From an uncultured Bacilli bacterium (GTDB lineage: Bacteria > Bacillota_I > Bacilli_A > RFN20 > CAG-826), in assembly GCA_934162685.1 (NCBI GenBank), contig CAKPJO010000015.1, positions 1 to 15,355 on the forward strand: a DNA stretch of 15,355 nt. Direction: 5' to 3'. How positions within the stretch are numbered: position 1 is the stretch's first letter; each line of letters begins with the position of its first letter. This document shows, piece after piece, positions 1 through 8,483 of this stretch. The position numbers and the translations under genes are program-made. Under the pieces are notes generated by a model. The model had not been told where the DNA came from, searched no databases, and saw nothing but the letters and a program-made list of their open reading frames with translations.

Positions 1-86
1 GGGTAATAGTGACTACCTAACGCTATTACCGGTTTCCCGTCTTTAATTAATAATCCATTAGAAATTTCAAACATATTTGTTACCAT
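1..86 (-). CDS. N-terminus of a glycoside hydrolase (cut by window edge)
   Basis: Only about 28 codons are present. They read FEISNGLLIKDGKPV followed by IALGSHYYP, the opening strand and first beta-strand seen in clan-A (GH5/GH35/GH42-like) TIM-barrel beta-glycosidases, where a DGKP turn precedes a G-x-x-Y-Y/F-P motif. The family cannot be fixed from so little. Two ATG codons are possible, at 86 and 74. Neither has a good ribosome binding site, and the 86 start lies only 3 bases after the binding-protein stop codon, which suggests translational coupling. It is the fourth gene of the importer operon, so its substrate is probably the sugar that the importer brings in. No signal peptide is seen, so the enzyme is likely cytoplasmic. 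Confidence 0.5.
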   Translation of the reverse strand, partial: MVTNMFEISNGLLIKDGKPVIALGSHYY

Positions 87-89
87 TAA

Positions 90-1700
90 TTACTTACAAA
101 TATCGTAAATTTCCGAATATACTTCATTAGCTTCTTTGCTTGCTTTAGAGAAAGAAGAAACTATCTTAGCTAATTCACCATCAAGTTTTCGATCATCAAT
201 ACTTCCTTTAATTACATTTGCTTCAAAAGCACTTAATTGGTTCATTAATGCTTTAGAATTACTACTCCATTCACTTGTGTTAATAGAAACAGCTTGTTTT
301 TGAAAATTGAATTTTTCAATTCCTAAAGCGTTATAGAATGCTTTTTGTCCAGCATCTAATTCACTAATATCTTTTCCACCAGTAACCATTTGAATATAAG
401 AATCTTTTAACCAGTGGAATGGCATAGCGGAGAATAATAATCCTGCCGAACGCGCATTAGCAAATGATGCATATTCTGGTTTAATTATTTTTTTACCATT
501 TACTTCAGTATAATGAACATCTTTCACACCATAATTAAATAAAGTTTCTCCTTCTTCACGGTAGAACCAGTTTAATATCCTTACTAATTCTTTAGCTCTT
601 TCTTCACTAACCGTGGAAGAAACAACAAATCCATGAACTAAACCAGCTGCAGAAGGAACACCATCATAAGTTTTTCCATCTGGGCATTTAGGACCAGTTA
701 ATTTAAAACTTACCCAATCAGCATTAGGAACACGGCTAGCGTTATTTGGATCACGCAATGAATTGAGTGATGTTTGAGCATATTCTGCATAAGTAATACA
801 TGCACCTAATTTATTTGCAGACATTAAACTTTCCACACTAGCGGTGATATATTGGTTATCTAATAAATTACCAGCATATAGATCTTGAATTGATGATAAA
901 TACTTTTTATAGTTTTGGTGATCAACAACAGCTTGATATCCATTAGCGCTATCATTAGTGAAATAATAAGAAGTGTTAATTCCAAATAAGTATCTTAAAT
1001 AAGAAATATTTTCGACAGAAAATGGCAATTCATCTTTGCTACCATTTCCATTTGGATCATTATCTCTAAAATTTTCTAATACTTCAGTGAATTGATCCCA
1101 AGTAAATGATGGGTTATCTACATCAACTTCAAATGATAACTCACTAGCAACTTTGCTAAGCCAATCTTTACGCATTAAATAAGATAATTGATATTCCGGT
1201 TCACGAATATTTGAAATAGAATAAATACCATGTGTCGTTGCATCAGTTAATTGCACCCAATCATCAACGCTTAAATTTTTACGATAATCTGGAGCATATT
1301 GCATTAATAAATCATATAATTCATAAGCAGCATCTTGTTCTTTAAATACTTCAATATCAGGAACACGGCAATAAATATCTGGCATATTTTTTGTACTAGA
1401 GAATGAATCAACAATTGCATTAGCGTAGGCATCATTATTATAAGATTTGATAATAATTTTTGTGTTTGTTGCTTCTTCTACTTTGCTCATCAATGCATCT
1501 GAATAACCAGCTTCGGTTGGTAACATCATTGTGATAGTTAATTTATCACGTGAGTAAAAATCATAATTATTATCAATGTGTTCATAATAATCCTCTTTAT
1601 GATGTTCGACTTTGTTTTTATTATTACCGCCTCCATTACAAGAAGTAAGAGAGATTGATAATAAACCCGCAAATAACAAAACTAAATTTTTCTTTTTCAT
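90..1700 (-). CDS. Sugar ABC transporter substrate-binding lipoprotein (LplA/YtcQ type)
   Basis: This 536-residue protein would be the extracellular binding subunit of a carbohydrate ABC importer. It starts with MKKK, a hydrophobic stretch and the lipobox L-T-S-C (Cys21), so it should be lipidated and held on the outer face of the membrane. A polar, Asn/Gly-rich linker follows. The body begins near residue 55 (KLTITMMLPTEAGY) and has the length (500-550) and layout of the LplA/YtcQ/LipO family of extracellular solute-binding proteins, which usually bind oligosaccharides or uronides. Start: ATG at 1700 has AGAAAGGA about 9 bases upstream. It lies 18 bases after the second permease gene, so all three subunits are co-transcribed. 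The exact ligand cannot be read from the sequence; the nearby hydrolases suggest plant-type or host-glycan oligosaccharides. Confidence 0.9.
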   Translation of the reverse strand: MKKKNLVLLFAGLLSISLTSCNGGGNNKNKVEHHKEDYYEHIDNNYDFYSRDKLTITMMLPTEAGYSDALMSKVEEATNTKIIIKSYNNDAYANAIVDSFSSTKNMPDIYCRVPDIEVFKEQDAAYELYDLLMQYAPDYRKNLSVDDWVQLTDATTHGIYSISNIREPEYQLSYLMRKDWLSKVASELSFEVDVDNPSFTWDQFTEVLENFRDNDPNGNGSKDELPFSVENISYLRYLFGINTSYYFTNDSANGYQAVVDHQNYKKYLSSIQDLYAGNLLDNQYITASVESLMSANKLGACITYAEYAQTSLNSLRDPNNASRVPNADWVSFKLTGPKCPDGKTYDGVPSAAGLVHGFVVSSTVSEERAKELVRILNWFYREEGETLFNYGVKDVHYTEVNGKKIIKPEYASFANARSAGLLFSAMPFHWLKDSYIQMVTGGKDISELDAGQKAFYNALGIEKFNFQKQAVSINTSEWSSNSKALMNQLSAFEANVIKGSIDDRKLDGELAKIVSSFSKASKEANEVYSEIYDICK

Positions 1701-1718
1701 AATTTTAATTTCCTTTCT

Positions 1719-2612
1719 TTATTCTTTTACTGAACCCACTGTAACGCCCTTAACTAAGAACTTTTGTACAAACGGGAAGATAACAAGTATTGGGATAATA
1801 CTACATACAACTGCAGCATATCGTAATTGGGTTGAGAATGCTTCATCAATTAATAATCCGCCATTTTTTGAATATAATGATGCAGCATCTTTAATAGCAT
1901 TAGCTAAATAAATTTGTAATGTTGTACTTTCGTTTCCTAAATAAATAAGTGGATACATATAACTATTCCATTGTGCGACAATTATCCAAAGTGCGACTGT
2001 AGCAAGAATTGGTTTAGAGCAAGGAATGATAATTCTAAATAATATTTGGAAATCATTTGCGCCGTCCACTCTAGCCGATTCAATAAGTGCTTTTGGTAAT
2101 CCTTCAAAATAACTTCTTACAACGATAATGTTATAAGCACTTAATAAACCCGTAAGTATTAATGACCATAAACTACCATCTAAATGCAATGCCTTAATTA
2201 CTGTTAAGTTAGGTATAATACCCGCTGATAAGAACATTGTTAAGATAATAAATTTAGAAAATAAACCCTTTGATTTAAAATCACCATACGCTAATGGATA
2301 AGCAGCAAAACATAACAATACAAGTGACAATATACAGTTCATAGCACAAACAAATATCGTTGACCCATACGCCTCATAAATTTGTTTATCACCTAAAATT
2401 AGTTTATAAGCATCTAAGTTAAATCCAACTGGTATTAATCCAACTGATCCATTTCTAATGGAATCAGGATTCGAGAAACTTACCGCTACTAAGTGGATTA
2501 ATGGATATAAGATCATCACCATTAAAATCAACATAATAATAACAACAACAGCATCAAAGATATGTTCGCCAACTGACTTTTTAACTTTCATTTTAGCTTT
2601 ATATTCTTTCAT
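1719..2612 (-). CDS. Carbohydrate ABC transporter permease, LplC/YtcP type
   Basis: This is an inner-membrane permease subunit of the importer (binding-protein-dependent transport system, MalG-like half). It has about six membrane helices, starting with a long one at residues ~17-40 (VVVIIMLILMVMILYPLIHL). The EAA loop that contacts the ATPase reads LIESARVDGAND, followed by FRIIIP. The C-terminus (FPFVQKFLVKGVTVGSVKE) is typical of the family, as in LplC/YtcP where K-G-x-x-x-G-A-V/S-K-G/E is common. I chose ATG 2612 rather than the in-frame TTG at 2627, because TAGGTG (2618-2623) sits 5 bases before that ATG and family members begin near this point. The gene starts 8 bases after the stop of the upstream permease and its ribosome site overlaps that stop codon, so translation is coupled. 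Confidence 0.9.
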   Translation of the reverse strand: MKEYKAKMKVKKSVGEHIFDAVVVIIMLILMVMILYPLIHLVAVSFSNPDSIRNGSVGLIPVGFNLDAYKLILGDKQIYEAYGSTIFVCAMNCILSLVLLCFAAYPLAYGDFKSKGLFSKFIILTMFLSAGIIPNLTVIKALHLDGSLWSLILTGLLSAYNIIVVRSYFEGLPKALIESARVDGANDFQILFRIIIPCSKPILATVALWIIVAQWNSYMYPLIYLGNESTTLQIYLANAIKDAASLYSKNGGLLIDEAFSTQLRYAAVVCSIIPILVIFPFVQKFLVKGVTVGSVKE

Positions 2613-2620
2613 ATTATCAC

Positions 2621-3586
2621 CTACCAAACTGATGTATTGGCCATCTTTTTAGAAATTCTATTTGAAGCAATAACAAATATTAAGCCAACCACACTATTTA
2701 ATAGTCCTACTGCTGTACCATAACCTGGCATTCTAATACCTTGATCATAAATAAATGTTAAGACTACTTCTGAAACTTCAATATTACCTGGATTTTGTAA
2801 TAATAAAATTTTATCAAAGTTACTACCCATAATTGATCCTAGTTGCAATGTTAACATTATCAATATTGTTGGAACTAAAGCTGGTAAAGTAATAGTTACA
2901 ATTTGATGCCATCGCGAAGCACCTTCCACACGAGCGGCTTCATAAAGCTGCGGATCAATCGCGGTCAATGCCGCTGTATACACAATAGTGGACCAACCGG
3001 CTGTTTGCCAAATCCCAGACACAACTTGAATAAATCTAAACCATTCATTACTTGATAAAAAGTTTTGTTGATTAACTTTAAATACATTTACCAAAATGTG
3101 ATTTATTAATCCGCCTGCAGCATCACTATCAAATACTAGATAGATAATACCAACCAAGGCTGTTGTGGATAGGAAATGCGGCAAATACGAGATTGTTTGG
3201 GCTGTTCTTTTGAATATTACATTGCCTAATTCATTAAATAAAACAGCTAAGATAATTGGGAATGGAAATAAGAACACCAAAGCTAATAAGTTAATAGCTA
3301 ATGTATTCCAAACATATTTCAATCCGCCTTTTTGGAAAAATTCAATAAAATATTTAAATCCAACAAATTCTGAACCCGCAAAGCCTTTTAAATACTTATA
3401 ATCATAAAAAGCCATACGAAGATAATAAAGTGGCCAATAAGCAAATACTAAAAACCAAACAACTATTGGTATCATCATTATGAAAATACAAATATTTCTA
3501 CGCCAATATGACTTTTTAGCTAGTATTTTTTCTTCATCGGTTAAGTTATCTAAAGGATTAAATTTTTTCTTCTTTGTAAAAACCAT
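2621..3586 (-). CDS. Carbohydrate ABC transporter permease, LplB/YteP type
   Basis: This 321-residue membrane protein is the first gene of the importer operon and the MalF-like partner of the next permease. It has a basic cytoplasmic N-terminus (~35 residues, KKKKFNPLDNLTDEEK...), a first helix IFIMMIPIVVWFLVFAYWPL at ~34-53, the family sequence YWPLYYLRMAFYDYKYL, and an EAA loop YEAARVEGASRW...ITLPALVPTI. Its end, NRISKKMANTSVW, matches the LplB/YteP family pattern of N-R-x-S-x-K-x-x-x-x-S/G-L/V-W. The start codon has an excellent ribosome site, AAGGAGGA at 3591-3598. No ATP-binding subunit is encoded here. This transporter class usually shares a general ATPase (MsmX type) encoded elsewhere in the genome. 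Confidence 0.92.
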   Translation of the reverse strand: MVFTKKKKFNPLDNLTDEEKILAKKSYWRRNICIFIMMIPIVVWFLVFAYWPLYYLRMAFYDYKYLKGFAGSEFVGFKYFIEFFQKGGLKYVWNTLAINLLALVFLFPFPIILAVLFNELGNVIFKRTAQTISYLPHFLSTTALVGIIYLVFDSDAAGGLINHILVNVFKVNQQNFLSSNEWFRFIQVVSGIWQTAGWSTIVYTAALTAIDPQLYEAARVEGASRWHQIVTITLPALVPTILIMLTLQLGSIMGSNFDKILLLQNPGNIEVSEVVLTFIYDQGIRMPGYGTAVGLLNSVVGLIFVIASNRISKKMANTSVW

Positions 3587-3607
3587 ACTTTCCTCCTTAA
3601 CACAAAA

Positions 3608-3621
3608 TTAAAGCGTTTTCA
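3608..3621 (-). promoter_or_regulatory. cre-like operator (CcpA/LacI-family site)
   Basis: The minus strand reads TGAAAACGCTTTAA. Against the Bacillus cre consensus WWTGNAARCGNWWWCAWW it differs at one position (A in place of the second conserved C), and both flanks are A/T. It lies between the predicted promoter (3633-3661) and the ribosome site of the importer operon, covering roughly +5 to +18. Binding of a LacI/CcpA-family protein there would block transcription, so carbon catabolite repression, or repression by a sugar-specific LacI protein, is inferred. Confidence 0.6.
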
Positions 3622-3632
3622 TTTACACGATA

Positions 3633-3661
3633 ATTTTATAATAAATATAAAATGTCTGCAA
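3633..3661 (-). promoter_or_regulatory. Predicted sigma-A promoter of the importer operon
   Basis: The minus strand has TTGCAG (3656-3661) as -35, a 17-base spacer, and TAAAAT (3633-3638) as -10. This places the transcript start near 3626, with a 5' leader of about 40 bases before the ATG at 3586. Both boxes differ from consensus at two or fewer key positions. Other A/T-rich -10 choices exist nearby (for example TATAAA two bases upstream), so the exact boxes are provisional. Confidence 0.45.
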
Positions 3662-3721
3662 CATTATTTTTACTATAAATCAAAAACTATGAAAATAATT
3701 TTCTATACATTTTTATTTCTT

Positions 3722-3733
3722 ATGTTATAATGA
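3722..3733 (+). promoter_or_regulatory. Extended -10 promoter of the deacetylase gene
   Basis: The sequence ATGTTATAATGA contains TG-T-TATAAT, a perfect extended -10 element, 34 bases before the start codon. No convincing -35 box lies 16-18 bases upstream, which is usual for extended -10 promoters. The same 12 bases occur in front of the Rhs fragment at 11527-11538. Confidence 0.55.
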
Positions 3734-3764
3734 AAAAAAATGAAAAAGAAGAGGAGAAAACTTT

Positions 3765-4592
3765 ATGAAAAAATTACCTAGTTTGTTATTATTAACACTT
3801 CTAACTGCCTGTAATAATGGAACCACCTCTATTAGTGGTTCTGCTAGTACTAGTAATAATGATTCAAAAACATCAGCTTCTACTGGTGAAATAGACAAAG
3901 AAAAATATTGGGATGTTTCTAATACCGATATTTCACACATTGATAAAGACAATCGTTTAATTTGTTTTACTTTTGATGATGGACCAATTAGCAATACCGC
4001 AAATCAATTATTAGATGTTTTCGATAATTTTAATAAAAACTACGCTAGTGAAGGATTTGAAGCTCATGGTACTTTTTTCTATAAAGGAATAAATGTTGTT
4101 GAAGCTAATAAAAGTACTATTGAACGCGCTATTACAAGCAAATTTCAAATTGGTAATCACACTTTAAATCATAAACATTTAGAAGATTTACCGGCTCGAG
4201 AAATAAAAGCGGAAGTTAACGGTACCATAACAAATTTAAACAAATTTGTAGATGTAAATGAAGCTTTAGTGCGTTTACCTTTTGGTACTTATAATGATTT
4301 GGTTTTAGAGACAATTAATTATCCACTTATTAACTGGACTAATGGATTAGATACATTAGATTGGAGCGGAAAAAGTGCTGATGAAATATATGCCACTGTC
4401 ATTAATAATCTTTGTGAAGGAGGCATTGTTTTAATGCATGAAGGATATCAAACTACCATTAACGCCGTAAAAAAATTACTACCCGCTCTTTATGAAAGAG
4501 GATATCAGGTAGTAACTATTAATGAATATTGTAAAGCACGTGATATAAAGTTAGAGCGACATAAAGTTTACACTTATTTAGGTGACCTTTAA
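3765..4592 (+). CDS. Polysaccharide deacetylase lipoprotein (NodB domain, CE4)
   Basis: This is predicted to be a secreted metal-dependent enzyme that removes N-acetyl (or O-acetyl) groups from a polysaccharide, probably peptidoglycan or another cell-surface glycan. It has a lipoprotein signal with lipobox L-T-A-C (Cys16), then a Ser/Thr/Asn-rich linker (~17-45), then a NodB fold to the C-terminus. All five CE4 motifs are present: TFDDGP (catalytic base Asp71, metal ligand Asp72), HxxxH at His132/His136 (metal), RLPFG (Arg170), DTLDWSG (~residues 198-204), and LMHEG with His225. Motifs 3 and 5 are slightly off the usual RPPYG and LLHD. It is a single gene with its own promoter and a GAGGAG ribosome site (3751-3756), 8 bases before ATG. 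Its stop codon overlaps that of the convergent alpha-galactosidase gene. Substrate is unproven. Confidence 0.88.
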   Translation: MKKLPSLLLLTLLTACNNGTTSISGSASTSNNDSKTSASTGEIDKEKYWDVSNTDISHIDKDNRLICFTFDDGPISNTANQLLDVFDNFNKNYASEGFEAHGTFFYKGINVVEANKSTIERAITSKFQIGNHTLNHKHLEDLPAREIKAEVNGTITNLNKFVDVNEALVRLPFGTYNDLVLETINYPLINWTNGLDTLDWSGKSADEIYATVINNLCEGGIVLMHEGYQTTINAVKKLLPALYERGYQVVTINEYCKARDIKLERHKVYTYLGDL

Positions 4593-6703
4593 ATCTCTTC
4601 AATACTTAGCATTACGCTATATAAATTATAAGTTGATTTATCAACTATTTTAGTAAAAATATCATTTATATTTTTTAATGTATTTCCTTTTAAAATACAA
4701 GTAAAATGAATATCTCTACCTACTAGACGATATTCTTTTTTATTTGATAAAAGTGGTAATTTTAAACTAATATCATTTTTTAACGATGAGGAAGTAATGA
4801 CTATAAATCCTTTTTTATGATTTTTTGATAATGTAATAAATCCGCCAATTCCATTTTTATAAACACTCTTTAAATATGCAATATCCCCAAATTGAAAAAT
4901 ATCGCGATTTTGTTTATAAAATTCAATTTGATTTTTAACAACATTTTTTTCTTCTTCGTTAAATTTGGTAGGATCTAATTCGTATCCTAAATTACCACCG
5001 CAAGCAATATTAAAACGTGTTTCTAAAGATGAAGTTCGTTTAGTAAACCAATTAGGTGAGGCAGAAACATGTGCACCCATATTAACTTGATGATAGGCAT
5101 AGCTTGTCCCAGTTTGAATAAAAACACGATCATATGGATCAGTATTATCACTTGTCCAAATTTGTGGCATATAATATAAAATTCCTAAATCAAATCTCGA
5201 TCCTCCGGCCGCACATCCTTCAAATAAAACATCTTCATATTCCTTTGTGATAGTGTCCATTATTTCATATAAATTCATAATGTAGCGATGATAATATTCA
5301 TTCGAAGAATATTTAGATGAATAAACATCTGACATATTACGGTTATAATCCCATTTTACATAATTTGCTTTTGTTAAATTAAGTACATTTCTTAAACTAC
5401 TTAACACATATTCTTTAACTTCTTCATTTGTTAAATCAAGCATTAATTGGTTACGATGTAAATGTGGTTTACGATTAGGGATTAACATTGCATATTCTTT
5501 GTGATTCTTATATAATTCGCTATCTTCAGAAATCATTTCTGGTTCAACCCAAATACCAAACTCGAGTCCTAAATCTTTAATCTCTTTTGCTAACTTATCT
5601 AATCCACCAGTTTTTTCTTTATAATCAAACCAATCGCCCAATGAAGAATTATCTCCGTCACGATGTCCAAACCAGCCATCATCAAGAACAAATAATTCCG
5701 CACCTACGTCTTTTGCAACTTTAGCAATATCAATGATTTTTTGTTTAGTAAAATCAAAATTAGTACCTTCCCAATTATTCATTAATACTGGTCTAATTTT
5801 TTCTTTATACTTAGGATGCACAATATGATTTTGAATAAAGTCATGATATTCTAAATAAAGTATGTCTTCATTTTTTTCATAAATCATAAATGCTTCTGGA
5901 GCAATAAATATATTCTTAGGATTAATTTTATATTCAAACATAAAATCATTAATACCTGAAACTATTCGAGCGTGCTTATATGCATCAATTTCAATACTTG
6001 TTTTATGATTGGAAGAATACATTAAATTGAATCCATAATAACCATTTTTATTTTTAAGTAAAACAAATGGATTATGATCCGCGGATGAAGAGCCGGTTCT
6101 TGATTCATTAATAAATAATCCGCCGCGCAATGTTGATTCATGGCGCATTCTTTCTTTAGCCCATCCACCATCAAAAGTATAAATATTAAAATAATCTGTT
6201 TTTAATTCTAATTGTAAAGAAGGAATTTTATTTAAATAAATAGGAAGTGTTCCTTCATTAATTAGACGTGAATTAACCGCAACAACATCAGAATTTTTAA
6301 AAAACGAATAATAAATTTCTAAGGTGATGTTATTAGTCTCATCTTTAAGAGTAAAACAAATATTTTCTAGTTTATTTCTACTTAATGGTAAAGAAGAATT
6401 ATTAATTAATGATTTATTAAGTTCAAATTTAACAAATTTAAAATCTGAAACAAATGTGCCATTAGAGTTTTTTATTTTAATACTCGGTTCTTTATAATCT
6501 TCTTTTCCAAATTGTGATAATACATAATCACGCATATCAACACCAGTGATATCCGTAATTCCTAAAAATGGTACTAAATCCGCATGTTTTTTTAGTTTTT
6601 TGCCGTAATACACAATTTCAGGAAGTTCGCCTATTACATAAAAAGCTAAAGTGTTATTTTTAGTATCAACTCTAATAAATTTATTATCAATTACTTTTAT
6701 CAT
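4589..6703 (-). CDS. Alpha-galactosidase, GH36
   Basis: This enzyme hydrolyses terminal alpha-1,6-linked galactose from sugars such as melibiose and raffinose by a retaining mechanism. The 704 residues match the usual GH36 length (about 700-750). There is an N-terminal beta-supersandwich (~1-290), then a TIM barrel with FVLDDGWFGHRDGD (Asp341-Asp342), WVEPEMI, YVKWDYNR with the predicted nucleophile Asp452, and IWTSDNTDP with the predicted acid/base Asp519, then a small beta domain. CAAGGSRFDLG, just before the acid/base, is a GH36 hallmark. There is no signal peptide, so it acts in the cytoplasm on imported sugar. The ribosome site AAGGAGT overlaps the stop of the oxidoreductase gene 11 bases upstream. 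It is the last gene of its operon and released galactose could feed the kinase at 13896-15068. Confidence 0.95.
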   Translation of the reverse strand: MIKVIDNKFIRVDTKNNTLAFYVIGELPEIVYYGKKLKKHADLVPFLGITDITGVDMRDYVLSQFGKEDYKEPSIKIKNSNGTFVSDFKFVKFELNKSLINNSSLPLSRNKLENICFTLKDETNNITLEIYYSFFKNSDVVAVNSRLINEGTLPIYLNKIPSLQLELKTDYFNIYTFDGGWAKERMRHESTLRGGLFINESRTGSSSADHNPFVLLKNKNGYYGFNLMYSSNHKTSIEIDAYKHARIVSGINDFMFEYKINPKNIFIAPEAFMIYEKNEDILYLEYHDFIQNHIVHPKYKEKIRPVLMNNWEGTNFDFTKQKIIDIAKVAKDVGAELFVLDDGWFGHRDGDNSSLGDWFDYKEKTGGLDKLAKEIKDLGLEFGIWVEPEMISEDSELYKNHKEYAMLIPNRKPHLHRNQLMLDLTNEEVKEYVLSSLRNVLNLTKANYVKWDYNRNMSDVYSSKYSSNEYYHRYIMNLYEIMDTITKEYEDVLFEGCAAGGSRFDLGILYYMPQIWTSDNTDPYDRVFIQTGTSYAYHQVNMGAHVSASPNWFTKRTSSLETRFNIACGGNLGYELDPTKFNEEEKNVVKNQIEFYKQNRDIFQFGDIAYLKSVYKNGIGGFITLSKNHKKGFIVITSSSLKNDISLKLPLLSNKKEYRLVGRDIHFTCILKGNTLKNINDIFTKIVDKSTYNLYSVMLSIEEI

Positions 6704-6714
6704 AATGTACTCCT

Positions 6715-7650
6715 TTAAAAATGAATAATGTTAGTCATAATATCTAAAGTTTTGAGTGACTTATCTTTATCCCAACTATTTGGATAATTCTTTTTATTTT
6801 TTATACAATCTATACTTTCTAATATTTCATATTCAAATCCAGTTAATTTTGGTGATATATCTTCATTAATAATCAATTGATTACCTTTAAATATTTTAAT
6901 TTCTTTTGGGCACTCAATTGGTGATACTTCCATTAAATAATCATCATTTTGAATTTTTAAATAAGATTCCCGGTTATATGTCGCATCCACAACACACTTT
7001 GCAAAAAAGTTATCATAAGCAAAGCCAAATGTTTCTTTTATATCTACTTCATTAGAATATTCAATATTTTTTATTAATAATGCGTTATAATTAAATCCAC
7101 ATGTTAATAAAGTAATAGCAATTGGATATATTCCTAAATCAAAAAGCGCTCCACCGCCTAAATCTTTGCGATTTACTCTTTCTTTAATAATCGAATTAAC
7201 TTTAAAGACCGCTAAAGAACTAGTAATATTTTTAAAATACTTATTAATATACGATTGGATTATTTTTAAAGATGGCATATATGCTGTCCATAATGCTTCT
7301 CCAATATAAAGATTTTTATCTTCCGCTAAATCATATAATGCTTTAGCTTCATTTAATCGTAAAGTGATTGGTTTTTCCAATAAGACATTTTTACCATTTT
7401 CTAAGCATAATTGGGCGTGCTCATAATGTAATGAGTTAATTGTAGCTATATAAATTAATTCAATCTCTTTATTATTAATTAAATCATCATAATTTCCATA
7501 GAATCCAGCAAAATCGTATTCTTCTTTAAATTGTTTAGCTTTGTTTATATCGCGAGAAGCAATATAACATTCTTTATTTAAACCCATTAATTTTAAAGTA
7601 TTTCCCATTTTTTGAGCAATACGACCGCATCCCAAAATACCTATTTTCAT
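6715..7650 (-). CDS. Gfo/Idh/MocA-family NAD(P)-dependent oxidoreductase
   Basis: This is a cytoplasmic dehydrogenase of 311 residues with an N-terminal Rossmann fold: MKIGILGCGRIAQKM gives the GxGxxA-type dinucleotide loop (residues 7-12). LLEKPIT carries the conserved EKP motif with Lys93, and GGGALFDLGIYPI (Asp171, Tyr175) is the family's substrate-side motif. The family oxidises or reduces sugars, inositols and sugar derivatives; some members open glycosides through 3-keto intermediates. The substrate cannot be named here. The start ATG overlaps the TGA of the DUF624 gene (ATGA), with GGAGG about 10 bases upstream, so the pair is translationally coupled. Its place inside a glycosidase operon implies a role in handling one of the released sugars. 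Confidence 0.88.
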   Translation of the reverse strand: MKIGILGCGRIAQKMGNTLKLMGLNKECYIASRDINKAKQFKEEYDFAGFYGNYDDLINNKEIELIYIATINSLHYEHAQLCLENGKNVLLEKPITLRLNEAKALYDLAEDKNLYIGEALWTAYMPSLKIIQSYINKYFKNITSSLAVFKVNSIIKERVNRKDLGGGALFDLGIYPIAITLLTCGFNYNALLIKNIEYSNEVDIKETFGFAYDNFFAKCVVDATYNRESYLKIQNDDYLMEVSPIECPKEIKIFKGNQLIINEDISPKLTGFEYEILESIDCIKNKKNYPNSWDKDKSLKTLDIMTNIIHF

Positions 7651-8471
7651 TCTTTATGTCCTCCAAAAGAAGATAAACCACGATGATATTCTTCTGGGCG
7701 ATTTTCTTTATGAATTATTTCATCAAATATGTATTGATAACGAAGAACAATAATTAAAGAAGTTAATCCAAAATAAAATAAGAACAATGCTGCAAGTATA
7801 ATAACTTTAACGACACGAGAAAAGAAAAACACTAAGGATAATGGTGCAATAGTTAAAATTATAAGTCCAAATGTTGGTAATGTCTTTTTAAAAGATAATA
7901 TAAAAGCATTGCGTAAAATATCACGCACTTTCATATTATATTTAACTTGTTCTACTGAAGCACAAGTAACAATATTTAATAAAAAACAAAATATTATTAA
8001 TGAAAAAAAGCGAATAATTATAAATAACAAATTATTTTCTTTTGGACTAAAAAAGAAAAAATTAAATATTACAAAATAACTACCTAATCCTAAAATAAGA
8101 AAATAAATAAGAAATTGCCACCAATTTTCTTTTATTCCAGAAAAGTAATTACTAGCATTACATGGTTGATCAGATGTAATTCTTATCATCATTTTATAAG
8201 CACCGCTTAGTCCTATGCCTAATAATCCAGTAAGAGGAATTACCGGTAATAAATATAAAGATCCAAAAATCATAATGTTTTCTTTAGTTACGTCTGGTGT
8301 ATTTAAGATAGCAATCCATTGATAGCAAAAGAAAAAAACATATAATGCAAGCGGTATAGCAAATATAAATGTCATGTAACTAGCAAATGAAACATTTCCA
8401 AAATAAAATTTTAAAGAATAAAATAATTGTTCCACTCTTGTACTTGGTAATTTTGTTTCTTTATTTTCCAT
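7647..8471 (-). CDS. DUF624 (YesL-like) integral membrane protein
   Basis: This 274-residue membrane protein has about six hydrophobic helices (approximately 28-55, 66-90, 113-140, 146-170, 195-213 and 219-245). The first is preceded by the DUF624-like start VEQLFYSLKFYFGNVSF, and IKENWWQFLIYFLI lies in the middle. YesL-type proteins are common in sugar-uptake operons of Bacillota, usually beside LplB/LplC permeases or YesMN regulators, and their biochemical role is unknown. It is longer than the usual ~210 residues because of a polar tail (RPEEYHRGLSSFGGHKE) and a longer N-terminus. AAGGAAGGG lies just before the ATG. It starts 12 bases after the GH1 stop and overlaps the next gene by ATGA. 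Family assignment rests on topology, context and short motifs. Confidence 0.7.
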   Translation of the reverse strand: MENKETKLPSTRVEQLFYSLKFYFGNVSFASYMTFIFAIPLALYVFFFCYQWIAILNTPDVTKENIMIFGSLYLLPVIPLTGLLGIGLSGAYKMMIRITSDQPCNASNYFSGIKENWWQFLIYFLILGLGSYFVIFNFFFFSPKENNLLFIIIRFFSLIIFCFLLNIVTCASVEQVKYNMKVRDILRNAFILSFKKTLPTFGLIILTIAPLSLVFFFSRVVKVIILAALFLFYFGLTSLIIVLRYQYIFDEIIHKENRPEEYHRGLSSFGGHKE

Positions 8472-8483
8472 ATTTTCCCTTCC

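Noticed and set aside
2..30. 8-base inverted repeat (GGTAATAG / CTATTACC) with a 13-base loop
   Set aside because: It lies inside the coding start of the partial glycoside hydrolase, has no U-tract, and such a stem is likely by chance.
1612..1911. Plus-strand open frame across the binding-protein start
   Set aside because: Antisense to two well-supported transporter genes, no ribosome site and no recognisable protein.
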